The notes below the pieces were generated by a model. That model made no database searches and had not been told where the DNA came from. It saw only the letters and a list, made by a program, of their open reading frames with translations. From Isoetes taiwanensis (Eukaryota; Streptophyta; Lycopodiopsida; Isoetales; Isoetaceae), in NCBI GenBank assembly GCA_021234155.1, contig JAJEKV010000099.1, positions 1,326,297 through 1,390,296 of the forward strand: a DNA stretch of 64,000 nt, read 5' to 3'. The position numbers were made by a program, and so were the translations under genes. Position 1 is the first letter of the stretch, and the number at the start of each line of letters is the position of its first letter. This document shows positions 35,624 to 48,084 of this stretch, one piece after another.

Positions 35624-38600
35624 TTAGTTGAGAAGCAGCATATCCCAGTTAGCTCCATCACCATTAAGTCTCAAACAGCATGTGTGCAAATGTCGGAGAC
35701 TTGTTCTATGTCCCACACTAATGATTGAGATCCCTAAATTCTGGAGCTGTTTGTACAGAAAAGCCTGTACAGCAAACCAAATCAATAATTACCTAAGGAA
35801 CTAATATTATATGTTGCAGAAAACTATAGGGTAAGTTCTTTGGAGGGCTTACTACCTCATTCTGTTCATCTAGTGCACTGGTAGCTTCATCTAAAAGAAC
35901 AAGTTTTGGTTGGCATAATAATATTCGAGCAAATGCAATTCGTTGTTGCTCCCCGAGGGACAGCACACTGGACCAATCAGCCTTTGATTCTAAACTGTAG
36001 CGAGCTGCCACACCCTCTAGATGCACCTCGTGCAGAACATTCAGCAACTTCATATCAGTTGGCTGGCAGCACAAGGGATCTGCTACATTTGGATTGCCTG
36101 GACAGCATACCTGTTAGTCTGTAACACTAGCATGAATGCACTATCGTATTTGAGTCAAAGTAGCATCATACATTGATCATCAGTCTTGCCATCCACATGC
36201 CACACAGGATATAAAAGCTGTTGCCTTAACGTCCCAAGGACCATATATGGCTTTTGGGGACAAAAAAAGGTTTGCTTGCCTTTTCTAAATTGAATTTGAC
36301 TTTGAATGGTGCCTGTTCCATGCTTCCAAAGACCAGCAATTGCCCTGAGAAGTGATGTTTTTCCACATCCACTTATCCCAGTAATCTAGATGTTCCTAGG
36401 TTAGAAATGTGACTACCTTAACAAATATTTTGGATTTAAGTAAATGAAAGTACCAGCATTCGGTCACCCTTATGGACAACAAAAGATAAGTCTCTGACCA
36501 GCAACAGATCATTGCATGGGGTTTGCAAACTTAGATTCTCAACCTGAAGTAAAGGTGTCCTTGAGGTAAATGGGGGAGGTGCATTCTCAAACAATAAAAT
36601 GTGAGATTGTGCATTATTTTCCTGTATGTCTGCTGAGTGAGCCTCTAATGCTTCAAAAAACTCACCTGCAAAAATATAAGACGACGGAGTCTTGATACTT
36701 AGAAAAGGCAATGTACATGTCCAGAGGGTTAATGCACACTTTTTTATATATGACCTATTCCCCAGAAAGTTGTGACTATTTTATCCAGATACTTGAGATG
36801 CATTATGCTACAGCATTAAGATTTACTTTTTGGGGTCATGATTAAAAAGGAAACTTCTGTTGCCTACATCACCGTGAAATTAAATGTAGACATGGGTTGT
36901 CATCACAGTATGCAATTTTACAAGCAAATGTTGGATGGTCAAGTGTATGCATAAGTTGCACTCCAAGGTAAATTAAGATTTTTGTCATCGCATGAGGGAG
37001 AAGAAAAAACGTTGACAGAAAAGGAAAAGCTCATATCCTTGAAGAAAATGTTATCCATGTTGGAAGGAATTACCCAATCTATGAATGACAGCTGAGAAAC
37101 TGCAAAGGTACTCGAAATCTGAGACAATTATGTTGAGTGCATTATAGACATTGTAGAAAGCAGTTTCGCTTTGAGTAATAACTCCCATCTCGATTTTCCC
37201 GGCAAAGTAAAGAGGAGCAACCACAGCTGATGGCAGGAGGGAAATTATTGCACCAAACGGATACTTAAATGTCTTCAACTTGGTTTCAGCTTTAATCCTT
37301 TTCTGTCATATTACCACTTATTTCAGCATAGCCTTCATAATGATGCAATGCAATAAAAAGAAACCAAAAGCAAACCAAACAATAGATAAGACACTAACTA
37401 CAGATACAAAGATCTTATTCCTAATCCTAACATTAAAAAATGCACCTAATAGAAACGTTTAAAGAATAATATGTTTGACTCGGAGGTTGATTTGGATATG
37501 TTATGGATTGTGTTTGAGCTGGGAGGACACCTTTCTTATTCAGCAACTAGTACATCCATTTTTTGCATATCTATTCAATGAGGATTGAAACACATCTTAT
37601 TTTCTAAGATGTCTCATGGCAATTGACAACTCCCTAGCACATTCTGGAAATAGAGTTGCCTTCAAAATTAAATCACGTCCATGCTTCCCCATAAAACTAG
37701 ACAGTTGCCCAAAGGTTTCAACAAGCCACTTGCAGGAAAGCCGCTGAAGACAGGAACCAAACTAGAAAATGAGACAACTTATTATGAAAGCTATGTACAG
37801 TAGGTTATCAGTCTCTATTGTTTCTCTGTTTGGTGTCTTAATCATGCATATTGATCATCCCAAACAATACCAGTTACCATGGGCACAGACATTAATTGAT
37901 GATTTATTATCACGCCACTTCAGAATTATGGACTGGTTTTGAAGGCGAGAAAGAAACAACTCATTTTTTCAATCATATATTCTGAAGGACCCTGTACCTG
38001 AACTCAGATATTCATGGTATATTGTCCTCCTTCAACTTTCATTGCTTTTTTTTGTTATGGTTAGCAATGCGAGAAAAAATAAATTTGTATGCTATATTAC
38101 ACAGTCAGGTGAAGTAATTCCATACCATGGTGTTCTTAAAAGCTTGGCCGAAAAAGCTCAGCAGGATATTCATTTCAATGAATTCCCCAGCGTAGAATGC
38201 AATTGATTCTGCATTTTCTCGTATCCTCATTAGTGCATATCGACAGTCCGCCTCCCATTTCTCCTGCATCTGATTGAGCTGAACTAGATCCTGCAATTGG
38301 CAAGTATATAACTCGTATGTTCAAACCAGTATAGCTTAAACGTTTGAATTTTATAAATGGTTTAACCTTTCCCAAATTTATACTGATTGATGTGCCAATG
38401 ACAGAATAAGCCAACAGTGCTGCAAACAGCAGTGGGTATATGTGATATAGGATTGCACTGAAGGATACCAAATCCATTATTGCATCAAGAATTGATAACG
38501 CGAATGTTATGGCAGTTCTTGAAAATGAATCAAGATCGTCGACAATCCGCTGGTCAGGATTGTCAATAACAGACTGGTGTTGTATACGATAAAATGCCCT

Positions 38601-39611
38601 ATTTTTGAAGTACAACTGCAAGTAGAACTTTGACATCCAAGCTCTCCATTGAAGAGCAAATTCTCTTCTAGTATAATCCCGCATAATAAAAACCTACAAA
38701 AATATTACACCAATAGGAAATTGCTGGGAAGCCAATAAAAATGCAATAATAGCAAAATGGCATTTTGCATAAGTTCCTACTCACAGGAATAGCAACAACA
38801 ATCGTTCCCAGATAATTGAACAATGCCTGCACGAATGAATCCCTATTCTTACCTACAGCCATCAAAAGTTATTCCTATTTGTAAAGGGTTTACAATGGAG
38901 AATCAACATTCATTAAGGCTCTAAACAATGGTAAATCAAGCACACTGAAGAAATGTCTGTCAACAAAGCTCCAGCGAACATTGAGGGCAGTTGAAGCAAT
39001 TTCCATTTCTTAAGGGTTCAAACAACTGTAGAAGCAACTTTTGCACTTACTTGCAAGTGCATTAAAGAAATTTCTGTTGAGAAAGCTGAAGCGAACATTG
39101 AAGGCAGTTGAAGCCAGAGTGAAAAGAATAATTGCCAAAGCGCGAAATAACGCTTGAATCTTGTCTTCAGACTTCCAGTATGGTATAGCAACTTCCCAGA
39201 ATCTTTGAAGTAGCAAACCCAAATTCGTTTTTTCCTTCTACATACAATTGTTTAAACCCATCAAGCAATCTCAAACTAGATTTGTCAATACAAAACCAGC
39301 ACGATCACCTGCGGTGAAGGAGTTTGGATAATGTCCTCGTTGGGAACACTAGCCCACCATGGAGCCCCCACAAATGCCTGTGCTGTGGTCTTCAAATTCT
39401 CATAAAAATTGAAAGACCAGTGTGCATGGCATTGGCGGGATCTTCTGAAACTTGTTGTACTCGACATAGGATTCCATATCCTGTAGCGACGTTGCGTTTG
39501 CAACGCTCTGGACCAATTTGAATAATCCCTTGACAGAGGGAACTCGTGTAGTACATGACCACCAGACTTGGTAAATTCCCAAGCTTGGGAATTGCATGTG
39601 AGAACATCCAT
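35624..39611 (-). CDS. ABCD2: ABC transporter D family, ABCD2-like half transporter (10 exons, 695 aa)
   Basis: Exons: 39611-39309, 39237-39051, 38852-38785, 38693-38367, 38290-38126, 37302-37074, 36665-36454, 36385-36172, 36097-35856, 35764-35624. All introns have GT-AG ends and phases agree, giving 2088 coding bases with no internal stop. Residues ~102-480 form the membrane half ([49 protein letters not shown] at ~319-331). The ATPase half has Walker A GISGCGKT (500-507), Q-loop Gln 541, signature LSLGEQQR (614-621), Walker B LVLLDE (634-639) and H-loop His 668. One membrane plus one ATPase domain is the half-transporter layout; the pattern resembles the plant plastid-targeted ABCD2 group, related to bacterial SbmA/BacA-type proteins. 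The substrate is not known to me. The first in-frame ATG after an upstream stop is 39611; the Arg-rich N-terminus could be a transit peptide. An upstream exon is possible. Confidence 0.9.
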
Positions 39612-40257
39612 TTTTGCAAATCCTGAACTTGATGCTGCTCCAAATAGGATACTTGTTCGTATGAATAACACAACATAGTGACAGGCACGAAGATTGACCA
39701 AGAATGGGCCATGTAGAACAGAAGCTTAGGCATTAAACAACTACGGCGAAGTTGACCGGGCTAGGAATCTCCCGGAGAAGCATTCACTGTACATGATTTG
39801 AAATGCGACGACGGCAAAGCAAATTACTTTAGGGCCAGATTCCGGCAATTGCCGCGCAAGCATTATAATGTCCACGTAAAGTCGGCCCCCAGATCCAGCC
39901 CGCTTGGCCAATGGTGCCCCGCCACGTGGTAACAATTCTTTTCAAGAATGTTGCACCTCACCACTCCGCACATTCTCAATTGCACATGCGATTTGTTCTA
40001 TGGCAGTTGAATGTGCGACATTGGCACTAAATCAGGCCCATGCATGTGGCAACAATGCAGCAATACGAGTCCAAATTACTCTATCCTATCTTTACAACAA
40101 AAAATTTGTTCTAAATGATTCTCATGACATGAGATGAACAGGCTCATACCAAGCTACCATTGTGTTTATACCAGATGTTATCCATCATCATTGTGTCTTT
40201 GGATGAACAACAACACTTAGAGGCACATTCTTAGGAGTGTCCTGCGAAGGAATCCAC
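39612..40257. other. Upstream region of ABCD2 gene
   Basis: No other gene seen. Frames open here on both strands (39904-40137 plus, 39741-39935 minus) are short and unsupported. The promoter and 5' untranslated region of the ABCD2 gene should lie here; I see no element I would name. Confidence 0.4.
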
Positions 40258-40279
40258 CACTACTACAAAAATGGGCACA

Positions 40280-40760
40280 AATGGCACAAACAAATGGCAC
40301 ATTTTCATACATTTGCCATTTGTGTAGCTTTAATTGGCAAATAAAAAATTATGATATGTATGTGTTATGTAAGTGACAATTGTTCTGCCCTTTGCTAGCC
40401 TTAGAAATGGCACATATATTTGTGTCTTGGATGTGCCATTTAAGCGTGTTTAAAATTCTGCCATTTTGACCCGCATAAATGACATGCTGATAAATGCCAT
40501 ATAAGTGCCCTATAACTGTCACCTATTTGTGCCATTTGTGCATGAAGAAATGTTACTTGTGTAAGTGACTTTTACTTGCCATTTAAGTGTGGTTAGAATT
40601 TTGTCATTTGTCCAGCACAAATGGCATATTTATAAGTGTCATATAATTGTCACACAAGCGTCATTCATATGTGCCATTTGTATATGCTTAAATGACAAGT
40701 ATATTTATTTCTCACTTAAGTGTATTAAAAATTTGGCATTTCATGTTGGGAATGACAATT
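40280..40760. repeat. Subterminal repeat array of the CACTA end
   Basis: Many near-copies of AAATGGCAC and its complement GTGCCATTT occur at irregular spacing (for example 40279, 40313, 40408, 40434, 40528, 40577, 40672). In characterised CACTA elements such motifs bind the TnpA-type protein. Confidence 0.65.
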
Positions 40761-41101
40761 ATTTGCTTATTCCATTGTTTTAATATACCACTTGTTGGAT
40801 AGGAAGATGCCATATCTTAATTTAATTCCTTCGAGAAGAGAAAAAGAAGTTGAATTGAAAACAAACTTTGTCTTTTGTCATTCCATAGATGAGACTACTT
40901 GCCAATGCATATATAGGAACCTATCTATAGCCACTCATCTAAATATAGGAACCTATTTATAGCCACTCATCTAGTAAGAATTGTTCACTTAGTTTTATTC
41001 TTTAATTGATCAAGAACTTAGGATATCAAACTACATGTAAGAAACTTTGAAATTGAAGGCTGAATTTGACACCGACTATATATGAATGGAAGAGAGATGT
41101 A

Positions 41102-41470
41102 TCAATCTACATCACTTTCACTTTCATCATAAGTACTAGCCCATCTACGAGATGGATTTCGAAGCACAATAGACCAACCTGGAGTATGAGGATCCTCAAA
41201 GTAGAACACACCTGCATATGATGAAATGCATAAATATATACAATGTTTTAAGAAAATTATGGATAGAAGATTTACCTGTTCAACATGTTCTGGAAAGACA
41301 AAGGGTTGGGAATTTGAATTAGCTTTATATGCAGCCTTTGTAGTGTAAACTAGTTGAAAGCCATACTTGTCAAATTTTGTTGATGCTCGTTGTCCAATAG
41401 TATCAGGCCTATACCAATTGCATTGCAAAAGCACTACATGTGTTGAACTAAGACAAACCTGTAAAATCAT
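41102..41470 (-). pseudogene. CACTA DUF4216-like coding fragment (two exons)
   Basis: The first block reads VVLLQCNWYRPDT, then KYGFQLVYTTKA and QPFVFPEHVEQ. A GTAAATC donor and ATATGCAG acceptor (about 41274 and 41214) allow splicing to GVFYFEDPHTPGWSIVLRNP and an acidic end DESESDVD with stop. C-W-Y near the start, PF(V)...QV(F)Y and a W(S)(I)V strand are the pattern of DUF4216, the domain near the C-terminal end of many CACTA proteins. The N-terminal transposase part is missing. Confidence 0.6.
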
Positions 41471-41804
41471 GCAAAAAGAGTTATAATGACAAACTTATTC
41501 TATTATAAAAACATTCTTATCTAAGTGGGCTAACTTTACCTGTAAGATTCGTTCAATTTTGCCAAAGTATTCTATATCAGCTTCAATAGGTCATTTGTCT
41601 TTAACGCATGTCATTTTAATATTGTTTTGTATCATGCATTATTGCAGTCATGATAACTATGTATTATTATCAATGTAAATAAAAATAGTCTCAATACCAT
41701 TTAAAACAACATACAAATGATAAGAAATTCAATATAAATACAATTAAGAGGAAAATACAATGATAATGTATTCAATAAAGCGTAGATACAATGATTCAAT
41801 GTAT

Positions 41805-42113
41805 TCATTGAGAAATATTACTCAATAAAGATAGTGGCCAAATGATCATTGAGTTTATTGCATCCCTGATTGTAATGAGCGCCCTCATTGGATACAACAA
41901 TTGATCATTCAAGTGTCTAGGGCTTACGCTTTGAACTATAATAGAAGCATTACCATTGCCAATTGGTTGAAAATGACAAGTCTTCTTCGGATCTATCGAG
42001 AAAATCCTTCCTTTCCCAATGACAAACTTATTTCTTAAATCAAGAATTTGAACTTCATTATTCTCCTGATGTAAATGAGACAAGAAGATGTTTTTGTTAT
42101 CCAAACGTTCCAA
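41805..42113 (-). pseudogene. CACTA/plant-transposon accessory domain fragment
   Basis: It contains FVIGKGRIFSIDPKK, then HFQPIGNGNASIIVQ and IRDAINSMIIWPLSLL. The G-R-I...DP....PLG...V.V / I.DA....I.WP arrangement resembles a domain common in plant Spm-type and related transposon proteins. It is the same strand as the DUF4216-like fragment and upstream of it. Fragmentary. Confidence 0.45.
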
Positions 42114-42236
42114 CCTATAACTTAGATATAGATATTATCTCTAGATTCTTCAGCACATGTTTTGTCGGCAAACATAGCTTTTTAAACTTGGGTATTGAAT
42201 ACATAATACTTAAATACTACTCGACAAATACTATAC

Positions 42237-44225
42237 ATGGCTTCCAATCGATACTTCTGTGTTCTTTACTTTTGGACGCGGTTGTTCAGCATTTATAATG
42301 GTATTTCTTTGAACCTTCCTATTGTTCATTCGAAAATTGAAGCTTTGTCTCAGTCTACTGTGATTATTAAAGTTCAAAAATGTGGCATCAGACTTGATAA
42401 ATTGTGGCCTTCCTTCTAAACTTGCACAAAGGAATCATTATTCAAGCTGTCTATTGGCTTAATTTTATAGACATCATGCTTGAATGTGGTAATTCAAGAT
42501 CAGCAAACTTTTTCCTCAATTATGGTCCCCTGACTTTTGATACCTCTCAACTTACTTTTCTGAAATCGCATTCTAAGCTTGATAATGATCAAATGAATAA
42601 TCTTAATATTGCTTCAACTTCTCTCTTTGGTCTGAATCCTATTTATTGGGATGAGGAATGCTTTAAGCTGCCATTGGAACATACATTTCCACTGAATTCT
42701 CCCCTTCAAGACCTCCAAGGTCTTTTGTGCAACTTAACTTATCCAAAGACATTCCTCTTTCCATTCCTTTTAAAGATGCATTTGGTCTAGAATCTTCATT
42801 AACTCTTAGATGGTCTGGCTTGCCTTCTTAATGTCAGAAATGTCTGTATAGACATTTCTGGTATTGAGATTGCAGATCAAGTTCAGATGGACAGCAAGGG
42901 GACAAAATTTCTCAATGGAAGTCAGATCTCAGACATGATACCTTTTGGACATATTTCAGGAAAACATCCAGTTGAACAGTATGTTAAAGAAGGCATTGAT
43001 GAGGATATTTATGTAAGAAGAGAAAATCATTTCCAGAAATTGCCAGAAAATGACAGTTTCAAATGGACAAGAGTGAATGGTAGTTATAAGAGAATTCAGA
43101 AGCAAAAGGCAGCCAGGGAGCAAATGAAGGACAAAGAAAAGATGAAAGAGCAGGATAGCTATAATGCTATGAAAAGCAATGGTTCAATAGTAATTAGGGA
43201 TCCTAAATTGTTAGTGAAAGGCACAGTTGCTAACAAGCCATGCCATGCAACTGAAAAATTAAGCATGACTTTGAATAATATTATCAAGGAGGCTAAACAT
43301 CAGGACAAAGGCCAATGTTCCTACAATCCCATGGATTTTCCTATCAAAAATATTAGTAAGAGTGGGTCATTAATTATGAAAACTCAAGACAAAGCAAAGT
43401 CTCAGCTGAATTCTAAGTACAAGGATTCAAATTTAAAGAGAAATTTGCCAGTTACAGAGACACAGCAAACTCAAAAGGTTCCAGAGTCTACAAATCCCAT
43501 TGACTTATATATTACTGAACCTGTCAGTCAAATTATTGAAGAGAATTCTGAAGATGCCTCTCAGCACCAGGTTAATTGTCAAAGTCCTTATCAGGTATTA
43601 TCTAACCTCAATGGTAAATTAGATTTTAATTTAGACAAAAGCAAAGTATGTGATTTATTCCATAATTCCGTGCCTCATATAACCCCTCCAGCCCAAATCA
43701 CTGAACCAAAAGTGCCTCCTATTTTGATCTCTGCTTCTCTGCCTTCCCCGATTGACCTGGATTCCCCTATAGTGGATTGTTCTACAAGTCCTCCAAAGGT
43801 ATCAAGCAAATTTGCAGATCAGATGGCCTCTCTGCAAGAAGATATCAGTCAGTGCTCACAAGGACACAAAGATTGTGAAATTGAAGTGACTCTAGACAAA
43901 GACAATGACTTTGTTGCTAAGAAAAGGAAAATACCAGTCAGGTCCTCGGTTCTACCTTAAATAATATTAAAAATAATTCTATGTTTCAATTTTCTCCTGG
44001 TGGATTTTCTGACTCAAGTGATAGTGAGGGTTATAGAAGTGATAAGGAAAATTGGGGCAAGGAAGAGTACTTCTTAGAGAATCCTAATAATATTCCTGGA
44101 CCAGAGAAGGATCGCATTAAAAAAAAATGTTAAGAAAAATGAGAATAACCTAGGAAAAGTCTTATCTGGATTGAATAAAGCCCCTGCTCAAAATGCTAGA
44201 AGTAAAAAAAATAAAAGGAAGGAAG
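42237..44225 (+). pseudogene. LINE ORF1 (DUF4283-like N-terminus, Lys-rich C-terminus)
   Basis: The N-terminal part, across two frames (42237-42790), has GIIIQAVYWLNFIDIM, NYGPLTFDTSQLTFLKS and NPIYWDEECFKL, which fits the DUF4283 fold of plant L1-type ORF1 proteins. A clean 357-codon frame, the longest in the window, runs 42887-43960. It is hydrophilic, with a basic segment (SYKRIQKQKAAREQMKDKEK) and a Ser/Pro-rich tail, and no zinc knuckle that I can see. Coding-like sequence continues shifted to about 44225. The next LINE part, the endonuclease, appears only at 51651, because other elements lie between. ORF1 proteins bind LINE RNA. Confidence 0.55.
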
Positions 44226-44228
44226 GTA

Positions 44229-45347
44229 TTTTTATCGTCCACGGAGACCAATCGGTCTATGGGACCCAATACAAAAGCGCAGCAAGCGGATTACTACCCG
44301 GATTAAAAAAACCCCGCCTCGAAGGGTTTTCGAGGGAAAAACCGCGGGCAACAATCCTTTGACGAAAACTGTTCCAATATCTGAAATGCAAAAACACACA
44401 AATATATACACTCATGTACCGTACCCATAGTGCCTAATCAGCGAGTAGCCAGGCGGGGGCACAGGTGGGCTCGCAGATCCAGTACCTCTTGAATGTACGA
44501 CCCTAGGGCACGTACTGACAGTGTGTTCATCAGCAAATGTAGGGGCATGTCCGGCCGTACTAAGGGAACGTGATCTCGCCCCTGATCCACCAATCCCTCG
44601 GCAACTCGAAAGTGTATTCTCAATGGAAACCGCTTTGACAAAGACCGGCCGAGCCTTTGCCCCGGCGGAGCTCAAATCCACCCGCCGCCTCGGAGCGCGA
44701 GATGGTGGGTTTTGGCGAATGGAGGCAAATGAGTCCGCGCACCGGGGGCAAATTGAATCACGGTGAGCTGCAGGGCCGCTAACGCGCGGGTTGATGCTTT
44801 CGTTGTAATGGGCCGTTTTGACATGCTCTAGAGCGTCGGGTCCCGAGCTTGCCAAGGAAGCAAGCTGCCCGTGTATTCCATAGTATCGCCACGGTCGGCC
44901 TCGCGGTCCACCGCGACGCATCACAGGTGCTCCTTGCGTTCATCTGGCGAACCAGCGGATCTCTCTGCACCCCTCACGAGGCCCGAGCCGCTGCGGGCCC
45001 ATTGCCCTGGCCCGTAAGTTAAAAAGGAAGCCAAAGCATCCACCCATATTAACCACTTCGAAAGTAGGCGATGTGTCTATCAAGGGCTGCCCGATGAAGC
45101 GGCAAGAACCCGGTTTCTACGCAGTGAGAATCGATGGGGGCGAAGGTTTCACCCCAAGTGCCGTGCCAAAAATGCCTTCGCACCTGCCCAAGTCATTCCA
45201 GTGTCGCCAAAGAGGCGGTAGGGAGGGCATCGAGATGAGACGCATAGCTTACGGGGTGTGGGCGAGGAAAGTCAACATCGTCAGATAAATGGTGGCGGAT
45301 GACCTGGTGCAAAAGCTGTATGCCATCCCCATGCTCATTAAGCCCGG
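44229..45347 (-). pseudogene. Second LINE-like element, C-terminal part (minus strand)
   Basis: GC-richer than the flanking LINE, with minus-strand frames 44412-44924 and 44438-44641. It reads ALEHVKTAHYN, CPRCADSFAS and similar short blocks. By position and composition it is the downstream part of the element whose RT region is at 50465-51600, the two being separated by the copia insertion. Frames are badly scrambled; the assignment is inference from context. Confidence 0.4.
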
Positions 45348-45752
45348 TGATGAGTTTAGTTGATGGGGCTTCTCCCACGGCTCCTACGGTCGCCCGATGC
45401 TATCCGCCGATATCACACTAACGGCATGTGTGATTTACGTTTCTTCCCATTGTTCCCGAACTTGACCCAAAGGCGGCTTGGCCGGATCTTCTCTCTCTGC
45501 GAAAGTTCTGCTTTGGGCGGATTCACAATGAATCAATCTCCCTGCTCCTGCAACCACAGATCTGATCCTCTTTAATCGGTCCGATCCTCCTTATATCGAT
45601 CAACCGCCATTCGATTCGACTCCACCTCTGCCAGATTGCGATCCATCGATTCAATCTCCTTTTTTTATTGTTTTACCTGATCCACCGCTTGAAAAAGCGT
45701 GTATGTGTGGCACAATCACGGCACAACACGTGTACAGGTTGTTATCTCAACA
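45348..45752 (-). repeat. 3' LTR of the copia element
   Basis: It shares with the upper LTR long blocks such as TGATGGGGCTTCTC (45361), ATATCACACTA.CGGCATGTG (45409), CACAATGAATCAATCTC (45525) and CGTGTATGTGT.GCACAATC (45700). Several small indels separate the two. Confidence 0.85.
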
Positions 45753-45761
45753 TTCTCCCCC

Positions 45762-46367
45762 TCAGCCTGTACAGTTCATAATTCCTACTTGCCTTTTTGC
45801 AACCTGTAATTTTGGTTCAGTAAGAACCTTAGTCAACATGTCTGCCTGTTGCAATGTAGTAGGAATGTACTCTACATTTATTTCACCCTTTTCTACTTCA
45901 TCTCGAATGAAATGGTGATGAACCTCTATGTGTTTAGTTCGCGAATGACAAACTGGATTTTTGCTCATTGCTATTCCACTCTTGTTGTCACAATAAATTG
46001 TTGTTGCACCCAAGCACGACTTCCCCAATTCCCTCAGCATCCTTCGTAATCAAATGATCTCCGATGCTGCCAAAGATACTGCCACATATTCTGCTTCCGC
46101 ACTAGATTTCGCAACACACTCTTGTTTTTTACTAACCCATGATATTGCCGTACCTCCAAACTTACAAAGATATCCAGAAGTGGATTTTCTATCATCAGTA
46201 TCTCCTCCCCAATCTGCATCTGCATATCCAACCAGATTATCTTCCATGCCTTTTTCAAAACACAGTCCATGAGTTGAGGTACCCTTTAGATACCTGAGTA
46301 CCCTTTTAGCGGCTATCCAGTGTTCCTTTCCCGGGTTATTCAAAAACACCGCTGAGAAGATTAACAA
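45762..46367 (-). pseudogene. Copia RNase H
   Basis: Two overlapping frames. 46050-46367 has HWIAAKRVLRYLKGTSTHGL, then VGYADADWGGDTDDRKSTSG (catalytic Asp region), and SAEAEYVA. 45762-46040 has ATTIYCDNKSGIAMSKNPV, then RTKHIEVHHHFIRDEVEKG and ADMLTKVL. These are the signature blocks of Ty1/copia RNase H. One frameshift near 46045 joins them. It ends just before the polypurine tract. Confidence 0.8.
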
Positions 46368-46379
46368 AGATAAGTAATA

Positions 46380-47480
46380 TCCGGCCTTGTGCTATTTGCG
46401 TATACAACGGGGTCGCCAACTAGCGACCTATAAGGTCTACCTTTCATATCTTCCTCTTCTGCGGGGTTTTGGACACATCTTTCGATAATTTTACTCCGGT
46501 ATGATAATGGCGTCTTTTTGCATTGCAATCAAGCATTCGAACTTGACTAGCATTTTTCTTGATATATTGTTCTTGAGTGAGGTATAACACACCGTGCCCT
46601 ATCTCTTCTTACTTCCATTCCCAAAGTAGGTTTTTGAAGATCTCCAAGATCGGTCATTTGAAACCGGCTTCAAAGAGCTGTTTACACTTGTCCGTCCAAG
46701 GCTTTGTCATTCTGGCAATGACACAATCATCGACATATAAAGCCATTATCGGGCATTTATCTCCTTCTCTTCTCAAAGATTACCTTACCTTTTTTAACTT
46801 AATGAATCCACTTTGTCGATTAAAAACTTGTTCATGCATAAGTACCATTGTCTAGACGCCTGTCTCAATCCATAAATAGCCTTTTTAATTTGCACACCAT
46901 ATTACTTCCCTTTCGTATCCATGAGGTTGCTCCATATAAATTTCTTCTTCTAAGTCTCCATTCGGGGAACTAGTCTTGACATCCATATGACCCAATTCCA
47001 TATCATTTTGTACTGCAATGGCTATGAGTGCTCTCCGGACTAGTCATCTTAATGATAGGTGAGAATGTGTCATAAAATCTACTCCTTCCGGTTGTGTATA
47101 TCCCTTGGCAACCAAAGCGAGCCTTGTACCTCTCGGCGGACCCATCGCCTTTCTTTTTAATCTTAAAAATCCACTTGCTTCTGACAACATTCTTGCCATT
47201 TTGGTCTGCACCAAATCATAGGTTCGATTTGTTTGAATGAATTTAATTCATTTCTCATCGCTTCTCTCCACATGTCGCATCGGCGCCGTTCTTTGCTTCT
47301 TCCCCGGTCTCGGGTTCTAAAGTACGGGGACAAGATCTTAGGCTTTTCGAGGTCTTGTTGTCTTACCACTTTCTTTTCTGCCAAATCTTTCTGTATCAAA
47401 CGGAAGCTGAGATTTGAGACGTTCAACTTCACTGCGACGAGTCCTGCTTGCACTCCCCCTGGCTTCTTCAATTACAGCTT
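46380..47480 (-). pseudogene. Copia reverse transcriptase, heavily scrambled
   Basis: It begins with a W-R-E-A-M-R-N-E-L-N-S-F segment (about 47240-47275), then RYKARLVAKGY-like and FSPI-like residues around 47050-47130 in shifting frames. It ends near 46390-46430 with a VVYANSTRPDI-like block just before RNase H. The central YVDD is not cleanly readable. Many stops. Confidence 0.6.
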
Positions 47481-48084
47481 CACCGCTCTCCTCCTCCTCC
47501 TGGTGTCCAGTTTCCGGTGCACTATCAGCCTCTAAGGCTTCATGCACCTCCTCTGGCTCTAAGCCTTCATGCACCTCCTCTGGCTCAGTATATAGTGCAC
47601 TATCAGTTTCTGCGACCTCATGCACCACATCTGGTTCTGTGCCTTCTTGCTCACTTGTATCCTCAATTTCATCATCTTCAAGGTCAATCTCATTTTCCAT
47701 GGGTAAACTTATAGTCTCCCTAAAATTGTGTATTGCTTCTTTATTTACCCCTGAATCATTTTCCAAATATTCTACTGGTACCCATTCTGTCATCTCCGGC
47801 TTGCTAAGCAGCTTCCTATCTTTGTACAGGACGTTTTCGTTAAATATCACATCTCTGCTAACATGTATTCTGCGAGTGTTTGGATCATATAACCTATAAC
47901 CATTCGTTTCTTCATCGTAGCCAACCAGAAAGGTACATATGCTTCTGTCATCCAACTTCCTCCTGAGTTCTTCGGGGACCAACATATAGGCTAGACACCC
48001 GTACACTCTAAAAGCGCTTCCGCAGTTGTCTTTGTCCGGTCCAAACCTGTTTGGTGCTGCCTCTTTTCTTGCAACACTAGGCAA
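47338..48084 (-). pseudogene. Copia integrase C-terminal region and acidic linker
   Basis: The 248-codon frame starts in the post-catalytic integrase region: FRVYGCLAYMLVPEELRRKL, then CTFLVGYDEETNGYRLYDPN and VSRDVIFNEN, all standard copia blocks. It continues into a Glu-rich linker with a repeated EPEEVHE(G/A)LE unit (about 47510-47610) that precedes RT. The repeat is a small internal duplication. Confidence 0.75.

Larger units (their letters stand above)
40258..42200 (-). mobile_element. CACTA (En/Spm-like) transposon fragment, one end present
   Basis: CACTACTACAAAAATGGGCA at 40258 is a classic CACTA terminus. The next 500 bases are packed with AAATGGCA and TGCCATTT words in both directions, the subterminal repeats expected of this group. 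Minus-strand coding remnants at 41102-41470 and 41805-42113 resemble CACTA-associated domains. No second CACTA end with TAGTG is found; the other side runs into the LINE ORF1 near 42.2 kb, so the element is truncated. The upper limit is approximate. Confidence 0.65.

Noticed and set aside
39392-39733. Alternative minus-strand frame over ABCD2 exon 1
   Set aside because: It does not join exon 2 in phase. The chosen frame ends at a GT donor with the correct phase and reads [12 protein letters not shown] next to the conserved membrane domain.
47414-47899. 161-codon plus-strand Ser/Thr-rich frame
   Set aside because: It is the antisense of the copia acidic linker; the repeats of Glu codons read as Ser/Cys on the other strand.
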